Shown here: positions 19,379-27,396 of the stretch, one piece after another
Layout of the letters: every line of letters begins with the position of its first letter
Numbering within the stretch: the stretch's first letter is position 1
From: Tessaracoccus oleiagri
GTDB taxonomy: Bacteria > Actinomycetota > Actinomycetes > Propionibacteriales > Propionibacteriaceae
Assembly (NCBI RefSeq): GCF_900103275.1
Contig: NZ_FNGP01000003.1
Span: 124,001 to 188,000, forward strand
Length of the DNA stretch: 64,000 nucleotides
Direction of reading: 5' to 3'
Made by a program: the position numbers and the translations under genes
Notes under the pieces: model-generated
Told to the model about the DNA's origin: nothing
The model's input: the letters and a program-made list of their open reading frames with translations, nothing else
Databases searched by the model: none

Positions 19379-20340
19379 TGGCGAAACCATTCGAGGTGCG
19401 GCTGCAGGAGCGTCTGGAACGCTTCGAGACGCTCCTGTCCGACGCCGCGGTGGCGAACTCGGAGTTCGTCACCGAGGCTGCGCAGCACGTCATCTCGGCG
19501 GGCGGGAAGCGCTTCCGGCCGATGCTGGTGTTCGTCGCCTCCGAGTTCGGCGACGCCGGCGACGAGGACAGCATCCAGCGTGCCGCGATGGTCATGGAGC
19601 TCACCCACGTCGCCAGCCTCTACCACGACGACGTCATGGACGAGGCCGACGTGCGGCGCGGGGCTCCGTCGGCCAACCGGTTCTACGGCAACTCGGTCGC
19701 GATCCTCGTGGGCGACTTCCTCTTCTCGCAGGCCTCGTACCTCGTCGCCGAACTGGGCGTCGACTTCGTCAAGCTGCAGGCACAGACGTTCGCGCGCCTG
19801 GTGCAGGGGCAGATCGCGGAGACCGTCGGCCCGCAGGAGGGCGGCGACGCGCTCACCCACTACCTGCAGGTGATCGCCGACAAGACCGGGTCGCTCATCG
19901 CCGCCTCCGCGTGCTTCGGGGGCATGGCGTCCGGCGCGCCGCGGGAGATCGTGCGCGCGCTGGACGCGTTCGGCGAGGAGATCGGGGTGGTGTTCCAGCT
20001 CTCCGACGACGTCATCGACATCAACTCCGACGTCACCGGCAAGACGCCCGGGACCGACCTGCGCGAGGGCGTGCCCACGCTCCCCGTGCTCATGCTGCGT
20101 GCCGAGAACAACCCGGCCGACGCCGAACTCCTGTCGCTGATCGACGGCGACCTCTCGGACGACGCGACGCTCGCCCGCGCGCTGGAGATGCTGCGCGCCC
20201 ACCCCGTCATGGGGCGCGCGCAGGCGGAGATCCGGCGGCACGCCGACATCGCGCGCAGCCACCTCGCCATCCTGCCCGACGGCGACGCCAAGGACGCGCT
20301 GCTGCAGGTCTGCGACGAACTGGTCACCCGCTCCACCTAG
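19378..20340 (+). CDS. Polyprenyl (probably heptaprenyl-nonaprenyl) diphosphate synthase
   Basis: Trans-isoprenyl diphosphate synthase of 320 residues that elongates an allylic diphosphate with isopentenyl diphosphate. The two aspartate-rich motifs are present: D84-D85-D88 (HDDVMDE) and D210-D211-D214 (SDDVID), as are AGGKRFRP and GNSVAILVGDFL. Its place at the end of the nuo operon suggests it makes the menaquinone side chain; product length cannot be read from the sequence. The ATG overlaps the nuoN stop by one base. A long palindrome 13 bases downstream probably ends the operon. Confidence 0.88.
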   Translation: MAKPFEVRLQERLERFETLLSDAAVANSEFVTEAAQHVISAGGKRFRPMLVFVASEFGDAGDEDSIQRAAMVMELTHVASLYHDDVMDEADVRRGAPSANRFYGNSVAILVGDFLFSQASYLVAELGVDFVKLQAQTFARLVQGQIAETVGPQEGGDALTHYLQVIADKTGSLIAASACFGGMASGAPREIVRALDAFGEEIGVVFQLSDDVIDINSDVTGKTPGTDLREGVPTLPVLMLRAENNPADAELLSLIDGDLSDDATLARALEMLRAHPVMGRAQAEIRRHADIARSHLAILPDGDAKDALLQVCDELVTRST

Positions 20341-20353
20341 GCCCAGACCAAGG

Positions 20354-20413
20354 CGCCTGCGTTTCCTACGTTCACCAGCGCTGCTTCGCAGGTGAACGTA
20401 GGAAACGCAGGCG
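20354..20413 (+). repeat. Long palindromic repeat, copy 1 (likely nuo operon terminator)
   Basis: Perfect inverted repeat with 23-bp arms (20354-20376 and 20391-20413) and a 14-base centre that can itself pair GCG/CGC. It starts 14 bases after the polyprenyl synthase stop and could end the nuo transcript. Bases 20374-20413 match 21471-21510 at 36 of 40 positions in the same orientation, so it is one copy of a repeat family rather than a one-off terminator. Confidence 0.85.
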
Positions 20414-20520
20414 TCTTTGCGTTCCCGCGCGAGAGGGGGTCTGTGGAGACACCGCCGCCGGTTTTCCACAGGTGCGAACGCAGGGAGCCGAACGCCACCT
20501 CTGGCCGCTGGAATGCACCC

Positions 20521-21468
20521 ATGACCATCACCTATGCGGAACTCATGCAAGTCGGGCTGACGCCGGCGGCCGTGGCGTCGCTGGAGAAGGACGACCTCCT
20601 CCACCGCCTGCGCAGGGGCGTGTACGCCCACGAGACGTCGACGGAACGACTGGCAGCCCACCGGGCGCTCGTCGAAGCCACCCGACGTGTGGTGAGCCCC
20701 ACGAACGTCCTGAGCCACACCACCGCCGCGGCGCTCCAGGGCCTGCCTGTGCGCAACCACACCCTCGAGCGGGTCACCATGACCCGGACGACGACGGGCC
20801 ACGCGGACAAGGGACCGCACCTCCGCGTGCGCAACACGCGCCTCACCGACGACGAGGTCACCACGCTGGACGGTATGCCGATCACGACCCTGGCCCGAAC
20901 CGTGTCGGACGTCGCGCGCACGGAGCCGTTGATGTGGGGCGTGGCCGCAGCCGACCGGGCGCTCGCGGACGGGCTGCAGAGGGAATCCCTGGCCGCCGCC
21001 GTTGGGATGCACCCGCGGCTGCACGGCATCCGGAAGGCGCTCAGCGTGGCGATGATGGCCAGCCCGTTCGCCGAGTCACCGGCCGAGTCCCTCAGCCGCA
21101 CGAACCTGATCCTCGCCGGTCTGCCCGCCCCTCAGGAGCAGGTGGAGATCTTCGACGAGGAGGGCGCCTTCGTGGCGCGGGTGGACTTCCTCTGGCCCGA
21201 CCACGGCGTGGTGGGGGAGGTGGACGGTGCGGCGAAGTACGGGGACCTGCTCGAGGACGGGATGACCAGCCAGGATGCCGTGATGGCCGAGAAGCACCGG
21301 GAGGCTGGGTTGCGTCGGCTGGGCTACTGGGTGACGCGCTGGGGCTGGCGTGAGGCCGGGCGCCCGGGGAGCCTCGAGGCCCTCGTCGGACCCGCTCTGA
21401 CGGCGTCCATCGGGGCTGTGATGGCCGGCTTCACGCAGGCACCCGAGAGCCGCCAGCGTTCGCTCTGA
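20521..21468 (+). CDS. Orphan AbiEi-like / DUF559-like protein
   Basis: A 315-residue protein resembling actinobacterial proteins annotated as 'type IV toxin-antitoxin AbiEi family antitoxin domain-containing'. The N-terminal 50 residues form a winged-helix-like segment (LHRLRRGVYAHE), followed by an SHTTAAALQGLPV region. The C-terminal third (about residues 215-270) contains FVARVDFLWPDHGVVGEVDG and a following AEKHREAGLRRLGYWVTRW stretch, reminiscent of the DUF559/Vsr-type nuclease fold. No AbiEii-type nucleotidyltransferase toxin is adjacent, so calling it an antitoxin would be unsupported. I chose the ATG at 20521, although the frame is open upstream into the repeat. Palindromic repeats flank the gene on both sides. 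Confidence 0.65.
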   Translation: MTITYAELMQVGLTPAAVASLEKDDLLHRLRRGVYAHETSTERLAAHRALVEATRRVVSPTNVLSHTTAAALQGLPVRNHTLERVTMTRTTTGHADKGPHLRVRNTRLTDDEVTTLDGMPITTLARTVSDVARTEPLMWGVAAADRALADGLQRESLAAAVGMHPRLHGIRKALSVAMMASPFAESPAESLSRTNLILAGLPAPQEQVEIFDEEGAFVARVDFLWPDHGVVGEVDGAAKYGDLLEDGMTSQDAVMAEKHREAGLRRLGYWVTRWGWREAGRPGSLEALVGPALTASIGAVMAGFTQAPESRQRSL

Positions 21469-21511
21469 GTACCAGCGATGCATCGCAGGTGGACGTAGGA
21501 AACGCTGGCGG
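21450..21511 (+). repeat. Palindromic repeat, copy 2 (overlaps end of AbiEi-like gene)
   Basis: Inverted repeat with perfect 11-bp outer arms CCGCCAGCGTT (21450-21460) and AACGCTGGCGG (21501-21511). The left arm lies within the last codons of the AbiEi-like gene, and the stop codon (21466-21468) is in the loop. Bases 21471-21510 are 36/40 identical to 20374-20413. Compared with copy 1, a T-A pair in the stem is replaced by A-T on both arms, a compensatory change that keeps the pairing. It also lies just before the convergent GH13 gene. Confidence 0.75.
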
Positions 21512-21525
21512 ACCGGTCCGTGCCG

Positions 21526-23220
21526 CTAGACCAAGCGCGAGTCGTCCGCGTATAGGATCCGCAGCCAGTGGTAGCCGTACCCGTCGACCGGGAGCTCCAA
21601 CTGCCCGGACCTGCCGATCGTGTGCCGCTCGCCGGAGACGAGGTCCGCCACCTCCAGGCCCTCGTCGACGCCCTCCAACCGCACCTTGATGCGGGTGGCG
21701 CGCGGGCTGAGGTTGTGCACGAGCACCGAGCTCGACCGGCCGCCCCCGAAGGGATCCCAGGTCGAGCGGTGCACCAGCACCTCCTTGACGTCGTGCTCGA
21801 GGATCTCGAAGTTCCCCATCCCGACCTCCGGGCACTCGCGGTAGCGGCGCGCGAGAAGCGTCATGAAGTTGAGGAACGAGTCCGGGTCCTGTCGCTGCGC
21901 GGCGACGTTCACGTGATCCGGCCCGAAGGCGCCCTGGGTGACGGGGCGCGGCAGCTTCGACGGCGCGGCGGAGGAGAAGCCGCCATTCTTCGCGTCGGTC
22001 CACTGCATCGGCGTGCGGACCGCGAGTCGGCCCTCCACGTCGAGGTTCTCGCCCATCCCGATCTCCTCCCCGTAGAACAGCACGGGCGTCCCGGGGAGGG
22101 CGAACAGCAGCGAGTAGACCATCCGCATGCGACGGGGATCCCCGGCCACCATGGGTGGCAGCCGCCGGCGCAGGCCGCGACCGAACAGCTGCATGTCCTC
22201 CTCGGGACCGAACGCGTCGAACACCTCCTGACGCTCCTCGTCGGAGAGCTTGTCGAGGGTCAGCTCGTCGTGGTTGCGGATGAAGTTGGCGAACTGGCTG
22301 TGCCGCGCGAGCTGGGGGCGTCGCTGGATGGTCTCGATGATTGGGGCCGTGTCCTCGCGGGCGAAGGCGAGGTAGAGCCGCTGCATGAGCTCGAAGTCGA
22401 ACATCATCGTCAGCTCGTCGCCGTCGGGGCCTCCGAAGAACTCGAACATCGTCTCGTATGGCACGTTGACCTCGCCGAGCATGATCGAGTCCCCACGGCG
22501 GCGTCCCATGAAGGCCTTCAGCTGCTTGAGGTAGACGTGGGGGTCGCCGAACTCCTTCGCCCACCTGTCGGCGACGCCCCGGGTCTCGATCATGTACGGC
22601 ACCGCGTCGACGCGGAAGCCGTCGATGCCGAGCTCCAGCCAGAAGCCGATGATCTTCGCGATCTCGCCCTGTACGGCGGGACTCGTGATGTTCAGGTCGG
22701 GCTGTTCGGAGTAGAAGTTGTGCAGGTAGTACTGCCCGGCCTTCTCGTCGTAGGTCCAGAGCGAGTTCTCCGCGTCGGGGAACACGACCTCGTCGGAGGT
22801 GTCCTCCGGCGGCTCGTCGCGCCAGACGTAGTACTCGCGGTAGGGGCTGTCCTTGGAGGAACGGGCGGCCTTGAACCAGGGGTGCTGGTTGGAGGTGTGG
22901 TTGGTGACGAGGTCGACGATCACCCGCAGCCCCCGGTCCTTCGCCGTCCGGACGAGCTCGACCAGGTCGCCGTGCGTCCCGAGCCGGGGATCCACGCCGT
23001 AGTAGTCGATGATGTCGTAGCCGTCGTCCCGGTTCGCGGTGGGGTAGAACGGCATCAGCCACAGGCAGGTGACGCCCAGTTCCGCCAGGTAGTCGATGCG
23101 TTGGGCGAGACCCGTCATGTCGCCGACGCCGTCCCCGTTGGAGTCGAAGAAGGTCTCGATGTCCAGGCAGTAGATGACGGCGGACTTCCACCACAGGTCG
23201 GCGGTCTCGGTCTTCAGCAC
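21526..23220 (-). CDS. GH13 alpha-amylase family protein, trehalose-synthase-like
   Basis: A 564-residue GH13 enzyme related to trehalose synthase (maltose to trehalose isomerase). The catalytic triad is visible: nucleophile D205 in GIDGFRVDAVP, acid/base E250 in IMLGEVN and D318 in FIRNHDE. GVTCLWLMPFYPTANRDDGYDIIDYY and DLVTNHTS are the usual trehalose-synthase blocks. A C-terminal beta-domain of about 100 residues follows. The GTG start has GAGGAGG 5 bases upstream. It lies 13 bases behind the LLM oxidoreductase gene, so the two are an operon. Because the sequence is divergent, alpha-glucosidase or glucan-transfer activity is possible. Confidence 0.8.
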   Translation of the reverse strand: MLKTETADLWWKSAVIYCLDIETFFDSNGDGVGDMTGLAQRIDYLAELGVTCLWLMPFYPTANRDDGYDIIDYYGVDPRLGTHGDLVELVRTAKDRGLRVIVDLVTNHTSNQHPWFKAARSSKDSPYREYYVWRDEPPEDTSDEVVFPDAENSLWTYDEKAGQYYLHNFYSEQPDLNITSPAVQGEIAKIIGFWLELGIDGFRVDAVPYMIETRGVADRWAKEFGDPHVYLKQLKAFMGRRRGDSIMLGEVNVPYETMFEFFGGPDGDELTMMFDFELMQRLYLAFAREDTAPIIETIQRRPQLARHSQFANFIRNHDELTLDKLSDEERQEVFDAFGPEEDMQLFGRGLRRRLPPMVAGDPRRMRMVYSLLFALPGTPVLFYGEEIGMGENLDVEGRLAVRTPMQWTDAKNGGFSSAAPSKLPRPVTQGAFGPDHVNVAAQRQDPDSFLNFMTLLARRYRECPEVGMGNFEILEHDVKEVLVHRSTWDPFGGGRSSSVLVHNLSPRATRIKVRLEGVDEGLEVADLVSGERHTIGRSGQLELPVDGYGYHWLRILYADDSRLV

Positions 23221-23233
23221 GTTGCCTCCTCGG

Positions 23234-24190
23234 TCAGCGCAGTTGGGGGAGCAGCCGCTCGCCGGCGGTCTCGAGCCAGGGTCGCTGGTCCTGGCCGACG
23301 TGGTGCAGGTACACGGCGTCGAACCCGAGCGACGCCAGGTCGTGGATGCGCTGTGCCAGCTTGCCGAGGTCCGACTCGATGACGACCGAGCGGTGCACCT
23401 GTTCGGGGGAGATGCCCTCGGCGCTCACGGCGTCGAACGTAGGAACGGTGAGGTCCCACGCGGCCGGGGGCCCGAAGACGTTGGAGCGCCACTGGTCGTG
23501 GGCGATGGCGTAGGCCTCATCGTCGGTGGGCGCCCACGACAGGTGGACCTGGAGCACCTTGTGATCGGCGCCGCCCGCCTCGTCCCAGCGGGCGAGCATC
23601 TCGCGCAGCGTGCCCGGGTCCATGTTGATCGTCGCGAGGCCGTCGGCCCAGCGGGCCCCGCGCACGGCGGTGGGGACGCTCACGGCCGGCGCGATCATCT
23701 TCGGCTTCGGATCGGGCCGCTCCCAGAGCTTGGCCTCGTGCACCCTCACGAGGCCGTCGTGGGAGACCGTCTCGCCGTCGAGGAGACGCGAGATGATGTC
23801 GACGCATTCCTCGAGCCGCTGCTGGCGCACCTCCTTGCGGGGCCAGGCGTCGCCGGTGATGTGCTCGTTGGCGTTCTCGCCGGAGCCGAGCGCGGTCCAG
23901 AACCGGCCGGGGAACATCTGGCCGAGTGTCGCCATCGCGTGGGCGACGATCGCCGGGTGGTACCGCTGCCCGGGGGCCGTCACCGTGCCGAACGTGAGGT
24001 TCGTCGTCGCGAGCGCCGCGCCCAGCCAGGGCCACGCCATCCCGGAGTGGCCCTGCCGCTTCGACCAGGGCTCGATGTGGTCCGAGCACATGGCCGCCTG
24101 GAAGCCGACCTCCTCCGCCAGCTGGACGTCCGCGAGCAGCTGCCGCGGCGAGATCTGTTCGTGCGAGGCGTGGAATCCGTAGACAGTCAC
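23234..24190 (-). CDS. LLM-class flavin-dependent oxidoreductase (TIGR03885-like, probably non-F420)
   Basis: A luciferase-like monooxygenase family TIM barrel of 318 residues beginning TVYGFHASHEQISPRQLL. That start and blocks such as MCSDHIEPWSKRQGHSGMAW and GSGENANEHITGD match the family described as non-F420 flavin oxidoreductases found beside trehalose synthase-like genes. I prefer the GTG at 24190: TAGGGT lies exactly 7 bases upstream, as expected for a leaderless transcript, while the GTG at 24199 overlaps that hexamer. The substrate is unknown. The 13-base gap to the GH13 gene suggests a shared function, perhaps in stress or compatible-solute metabolism (inference). Confidence 0.75.
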   Translation of the reverse strand: MTVYGFHASHEQISPRQLLADVQLAEEVGFQAAMCSDHIEPWSKRQGHSGMAWPWLGAALATTNLTFGTVTAPGQRYHPAIVAHAMATLGQMFPGRFWTALGSGENANEHITGDAWPRKEVRQQRLEECVDIISRLLDGETVSHDGLVRVHEAKLWERPDPKPKMIAPAVSVPTAVRGARWADGLATINMDPGTLREMLARWDEAGGADHKVLQVHLSWAPTDDEAYAIAHDQWRSNVFGPPAAWDLTVPTFDAVSAEGISPEQVHRSVVIESDLGKLAQRIHDLASLGFDAVYLHHVGQDQRPWLETAGERLLPQLR

Positions 24191-24237
24191 GGTTCCCACC
24201 CTAGTCGGCCCAAGGTTCGCGGGTGCGCGCTACGGCC

Positions 24238-26178
24238 TCACCAGATGCTCACCCGGCGCTCCGGCTCGAGCCACAGGGCGTCGCCGGGCCGCGTGCCGAA
24301 CGCGTCGTGGAAGGCATCCACGTTGCGGACGATCTCGTTCACCCGGAACTCCGCGGGGGAGTGGGGGTCGACGCTCAGCAGCATCTTCGCCATCTCCGGG
24401 CGCCGCTTCGACCGCCACACCTGTGCGTAGCCCAGGAAGAACCGCTGCGCCGGCGTCAACCCGTCGACCGGCTCCCCGTCCGGGTCGCCGCCCGCGATGC
24501 GCCAGGCCTTGTAGGCGATGCCCACCCCGCCGAGGTCGCCGATGTTCTCACCGAGCGTCAGCTCGCCGTTCACGTGGCCCTCGACGCCCTCCGGGCTGAG
24601 CCCCTCGAACTGCTCGACGAGCCGCTTGGTCCGGGACTCGAACGCGTCCCGGTCCTCGGGCGTCCACCAGTCGCGGATCCGTCCCTCGCCGTCGGTGGTG
24701 GAGCCCTTGTCGTCGAACCCGTGCCCGATCTCGTGGCCGATCACCGCGCCGATGGCGCCGTAGTTGATGGCGTCCTCCGCGTCGACGTTGAAGAACGGCG
24801 GCTGCAGGATGGCCGCCGGGAAGACGATCTCGTTGCGCAGCGGGTGGTAGTACGCGTTGACCGTCTGGGGGAGCATGGCCCACTCCTCGGGATCCATGGG
24901 GCCGAGCACCTTCGACAGGGTGTACTCGAAGTCGAACACGTTGCTCGCGATGACGTTGTCGACGAGTGAGTCGCCCACCCGGAGGCCCGAGTAGTCGCGC
25001 CACTTCGTCGGGTAGCCGATCTTCGGGCGGAACCGCGACAGCTTCAGCAGCGCCTCCTCGCGGGTGGCCTCGGTCATCCAGGTGAGGTCGCTGATCGACC
25101 GGCGGTACGCCTCGATCAGGTTCGACACCAGTTCGTCCATCGCGTGCTTGGCCTCCGGCCTGAAGTGACGGTCGACGTAGAGCCGGCCGACGCCCTCGCC
25201 GATCACGCCCTCGACGAACGAGAGGCCGCGCTTCCACCGGGGGCGCAGCTCCTCGGTGCCGGAGAGCTGCCGGGCGTAGAAGTCGAAGTTCTCGTCGACG
25301 AACGCCGACGACAGGTACGGCGCGAGCGCGGTGACGATCTTCCACCGGGCCCACGAACGCCACGCCTCGATCGGCGTACCGGCGACGACCTCGGCCAGAC
25401 CGGTCATGAACGAGGGCTGCATGACGACGAGCTCGCGCACCTTGTCCGCCGGCAGCTCCGCGCCCTCGGCGTAGGCCCGCCAGTCGATGCCGGGCGCGGA
25501 GGCGGCCAGTTCCTCGTACGACATGGGGTTGAACATGGCGCGCAGGTCCCGGTTGCGGACCTTGTCCCAGTGGTGCGCCGCGATGCGCGACTCGAGGGCG
25601 ACGACCGCGTCGGCCTGGGCTTCGGCGTCCTCGAAACCCGCCAGCCGCAGCATGCGCGCGACGTGCACCACGTAGCCCGCGAGGGTGTCCGAGTGCTGCT
25701 CGAGGCGGTAGTACTCCTCGTCGGGCAGCCCGAGCCCGCCCTGGCCGACGAAGAAGATGTAGCGGCTCGGCTCGCCGGGGTCGGCGTCCTCGCCCATCCC
25801 GACCAGCGACGAGAACCCGTGGCGGAGGCTCCACCCGAGGTGCCGGGAGAGCGTCGTGGGGTCCACGATCTCGTCCACCCGCGCGAGCAGGCTGCGCAGC
25901 GGCTCGGCGCCGAGTTCCTCGATGCGGGCCTCGTCCATGAAGGTGGCGTAGAGCCGCGCGATCTTCCCGTCGTCGGTGTCCGGATCGTCGTTGTCGATCT
26001 CCTCGACGATCCGCCTCACGTTGAGCTCCGCCTCGTCGCGGAGGTCGATGAACGCTCCCGCGCTCGTCTTGTCGGGGTCGATCTGGGTGGTGGCGAGCCA
26101 ACCGCCGTTGAGGTGCCTGAACAGGTCGTCCTGCGGGCGCACGTCGTCGAGTCGGTGGCTGAGGTCAAGTCCGGTCAT
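24238..26178 (-). CDS. M13 family zinc metallopeptidase (neprilysin/PepO-like)
   Basis: A 646-residue peptidase of the M13 family. The zinc motif HEIGH is at residues 482-486, and the downstream GENIGDLGG segment (E near 544) supplies the third ligand and a catalytic aspartate. The N-terminal DLFRHLNGGWLATTQI block and the C-terminal WLEPERRVSIW are also family features. There is no signal peptide or N-terminal transmembrane segment, so this is a cytoplasmic oligopeptidase like lactococcal PepO rather than a membrane-anchored neprilysin. A TAGGGT hexamer 7 bases before the ATG, with no Shine-Dalgarno sequence, suggests a leaderless message. Confidence 0.88.
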   Translation of the reverse strand: MTGLDLSHRLDDVRPQDDLFRHLNGGWLATTQIDPDKTSAGAFIDLRDEAELNVRRIVEEIDNDDPDTDDGKIARLYATFMDEARIEELGAEPLRSLLARVDEIVDPTTLSRHLGWSLRHGFSSLVGMGEDADPGEPSRYIFFVGQGGLGLPDEEYYRLEQHSDTLAGYVVHVARMLRLAGFEDAEAQADAVVALESRIAAHHWDKVRNRDLRAMFNPMSYEELAASAPGIDWRAYAEGAELPADKVRELVVMQPSFMTGLAEVVAGTPIEAWRSWARWKIVTALAPYLSSAFVDENFDFYARQLSGTEELRPRWKRGLSFVEGVIGEGVGRLYVDRHFRPEAKHAMDELVSNLIEAYRRSISDLTWMTEATREEALLKLSRFRPKIGYPTKWRDYSGLRVGDSLVDNVIASNVFDFEYTLSKVLGPMDPEEWAMLPQTVNAYYHPLRNEIVFPAAILQPPFFNVDAEDAINYGAIGAVIGHEIGHGFDDKGSTTDGEGRIRDWWTPEDRDAFESRTKRLVEQFEGLSPEGVEGHVNGELTLGENIGDLGGVGIAYKAWRIAGGDPDGEPVDGLTPAQRFFLGYAQVWRSKRRPEMAKMLLSVDPHSPAEFRVNEIVRNVDAFHDAFGTRPGDALWLEPERRVSIW

Positions 26179-26214
26179 GGGGGCAACCCTAGCGACCCGG
26201 CCCAGAGCTCCCCG

Positions 26215-27396
26215 TCATTGCTGCCAGACGACGTTCACGCGCGAGGGGTCGTCGCCCAGCATGTTGGCGGTCGCGCGCGGAGAGCGGGCGCCGGTGTTCG
26301 TGCCCGACGTCGAGCCGTCAATGTAGTCGAACGTGACGGAGTAGCGCAGGTCGACCGTCATCGTCCCGCGCGACAGGTCCTGCGGCAGCAGCGTGGGCTG
26401 GACGTCGGCGAGCGGGTTGCCGATCAGGCGCCACCGGATGGTGTCCGCGGCCACCGGCTGTGGCGCGGTGATCGATTGCGGGCACCCCTCGGGGGCCAGC
26501 TGGCGGCGGGCGAAGCAGTCGTCGAGCGAGCGCCGCACCGCCGCCCGCAGCGCCTCCTCGCCGTCGGTGGTGAGCCGCGGGGTCGCGGTGAACCTCGTCT
26601 CGGAGGCGAAGCCCAGCGAGCCGATCAGGAACGAGTTGTCCTGCGGGTACTCGATGAACGTCAGCCCCGTGGTCACCTCGTAGAAGCCGGGCACCACCTC
26701 GAGTGGGGCGAACTTCTGCACGTCGACGCCGTTGACGCGAAGCGGCAGCGACTCCGCCTGCGCCAACTCGATGACGACCGTCACCGTGGTGCGCTCCAGC
26801 TCGTAGCCGCCCGCGTCGTTGCGGACCACGGGGATGGAGGTGCGCACGGGCTCACCCGCGAGCGTGTAGCTGACCTCGACGTCCGTGGCGTTGGGGTCCT
26901 CGGTGAGGATGGCGATGTCCGTCAGCGGCGCCCGCTCGCGCATGCGGGCGTGCACCTCGGAGTTGAGGAGCGCGCGGCTGCCGATGCCGCCGTACTCGCC
27001 CAGCGACAGGGCGGTGCGGATGTCGCCGTCGGCGAGCGCCTGGAGGTAGTCGCGGGCGGCGTCCTGGGGGGAGCGCAACCGCACGGTCTCGCGGCCCTCC
27101 GGCACCTGGACGATCGTGTCGGGATCGGGCTCGGGCTGGCGCAGCCACAGGACGTACGCGGCGCCGCCGGCCACGGCGAGAGCGATCACCAGGCTGAACA
27201 CCAGCAGCACGGGTCGCCAGGGGAACGGGGGACGGGCCTGCTCCTCCTCGATGACCGGCGCCTGGAAGCGTGACCGGTCGCGCGCCCGCATCAGGACGGA
27301 GTCCATCCCGGCCGGGTCCGGGGCGGGAGGCTCCGGACGCGTCGACGGCGGCCGACCACCCTGCGGGGGCGGGGCCGGCGGCCGCCAGCCGGTCAT
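26215..27396 (-). CDS. Membrane-anchored protein of unknown function, coupled to korB
   Basis: I do not recognise a family. The 393-residue protein has a proline-rich cytoplasmic N-terminus (first 30 residues), a single transmembrane helix near residues 62-85, and a large extracytoplasmic domain of about 300 residues. That domain has two cysteines close together (DCFARRQLAPEGC) that could form a disulfide. The ATG overlaps the korB stop (ATGA), which implies translational coupling and perhaps co-regulation with the oxidoreductase, but nothing in the sequence shows a role in electron transfer. It ends 36 bases from the M13 peptidase start. Confidence 0.7.
   Translation of the reverse strand: MTGWRPPAPPPQGGRPPSTRPEPPAPDPAGMDSVLMRARDRSRFQAPVIEEEQARPPFPWRPVLLVFSLVIALAVAGGAAYVLWLRQPEPDPDTIVQVPEGRETVRLRSPQDAARDYLQALADGDIRTALSLGEYGGIGSRALLNSEVHARMRERAPLTDIAILTEDPNATDVEVSYTLAGEPVRTSIPVVRNDAGGYELERTTVTVVIELAQAESLPLRVNGVDVQKFAPLEVVPGFYEVTTGLTFIEYPQDNSFLIGSLGFASETRFTATPRLTTDGEEALRAAVRRSLDDCFARRQLAPEGCPQSITAPQPVAADTIRWRLIGNPLADVQPTLLPQDLSRGTMTVDLRYSVTFDYIDGSTSGTNTGARSPRATANMLGDDPSRVNVVWQQ

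Noticed and set aside
20521-21468. Calling the AbiEi-like gene a toxin-antitoxin system
   Set aside because: No AbiEii-type nucleotidyltransferase partner is adjacent on either side, and the C-terminal part looks nuclease-like rather than antitoxin-like.
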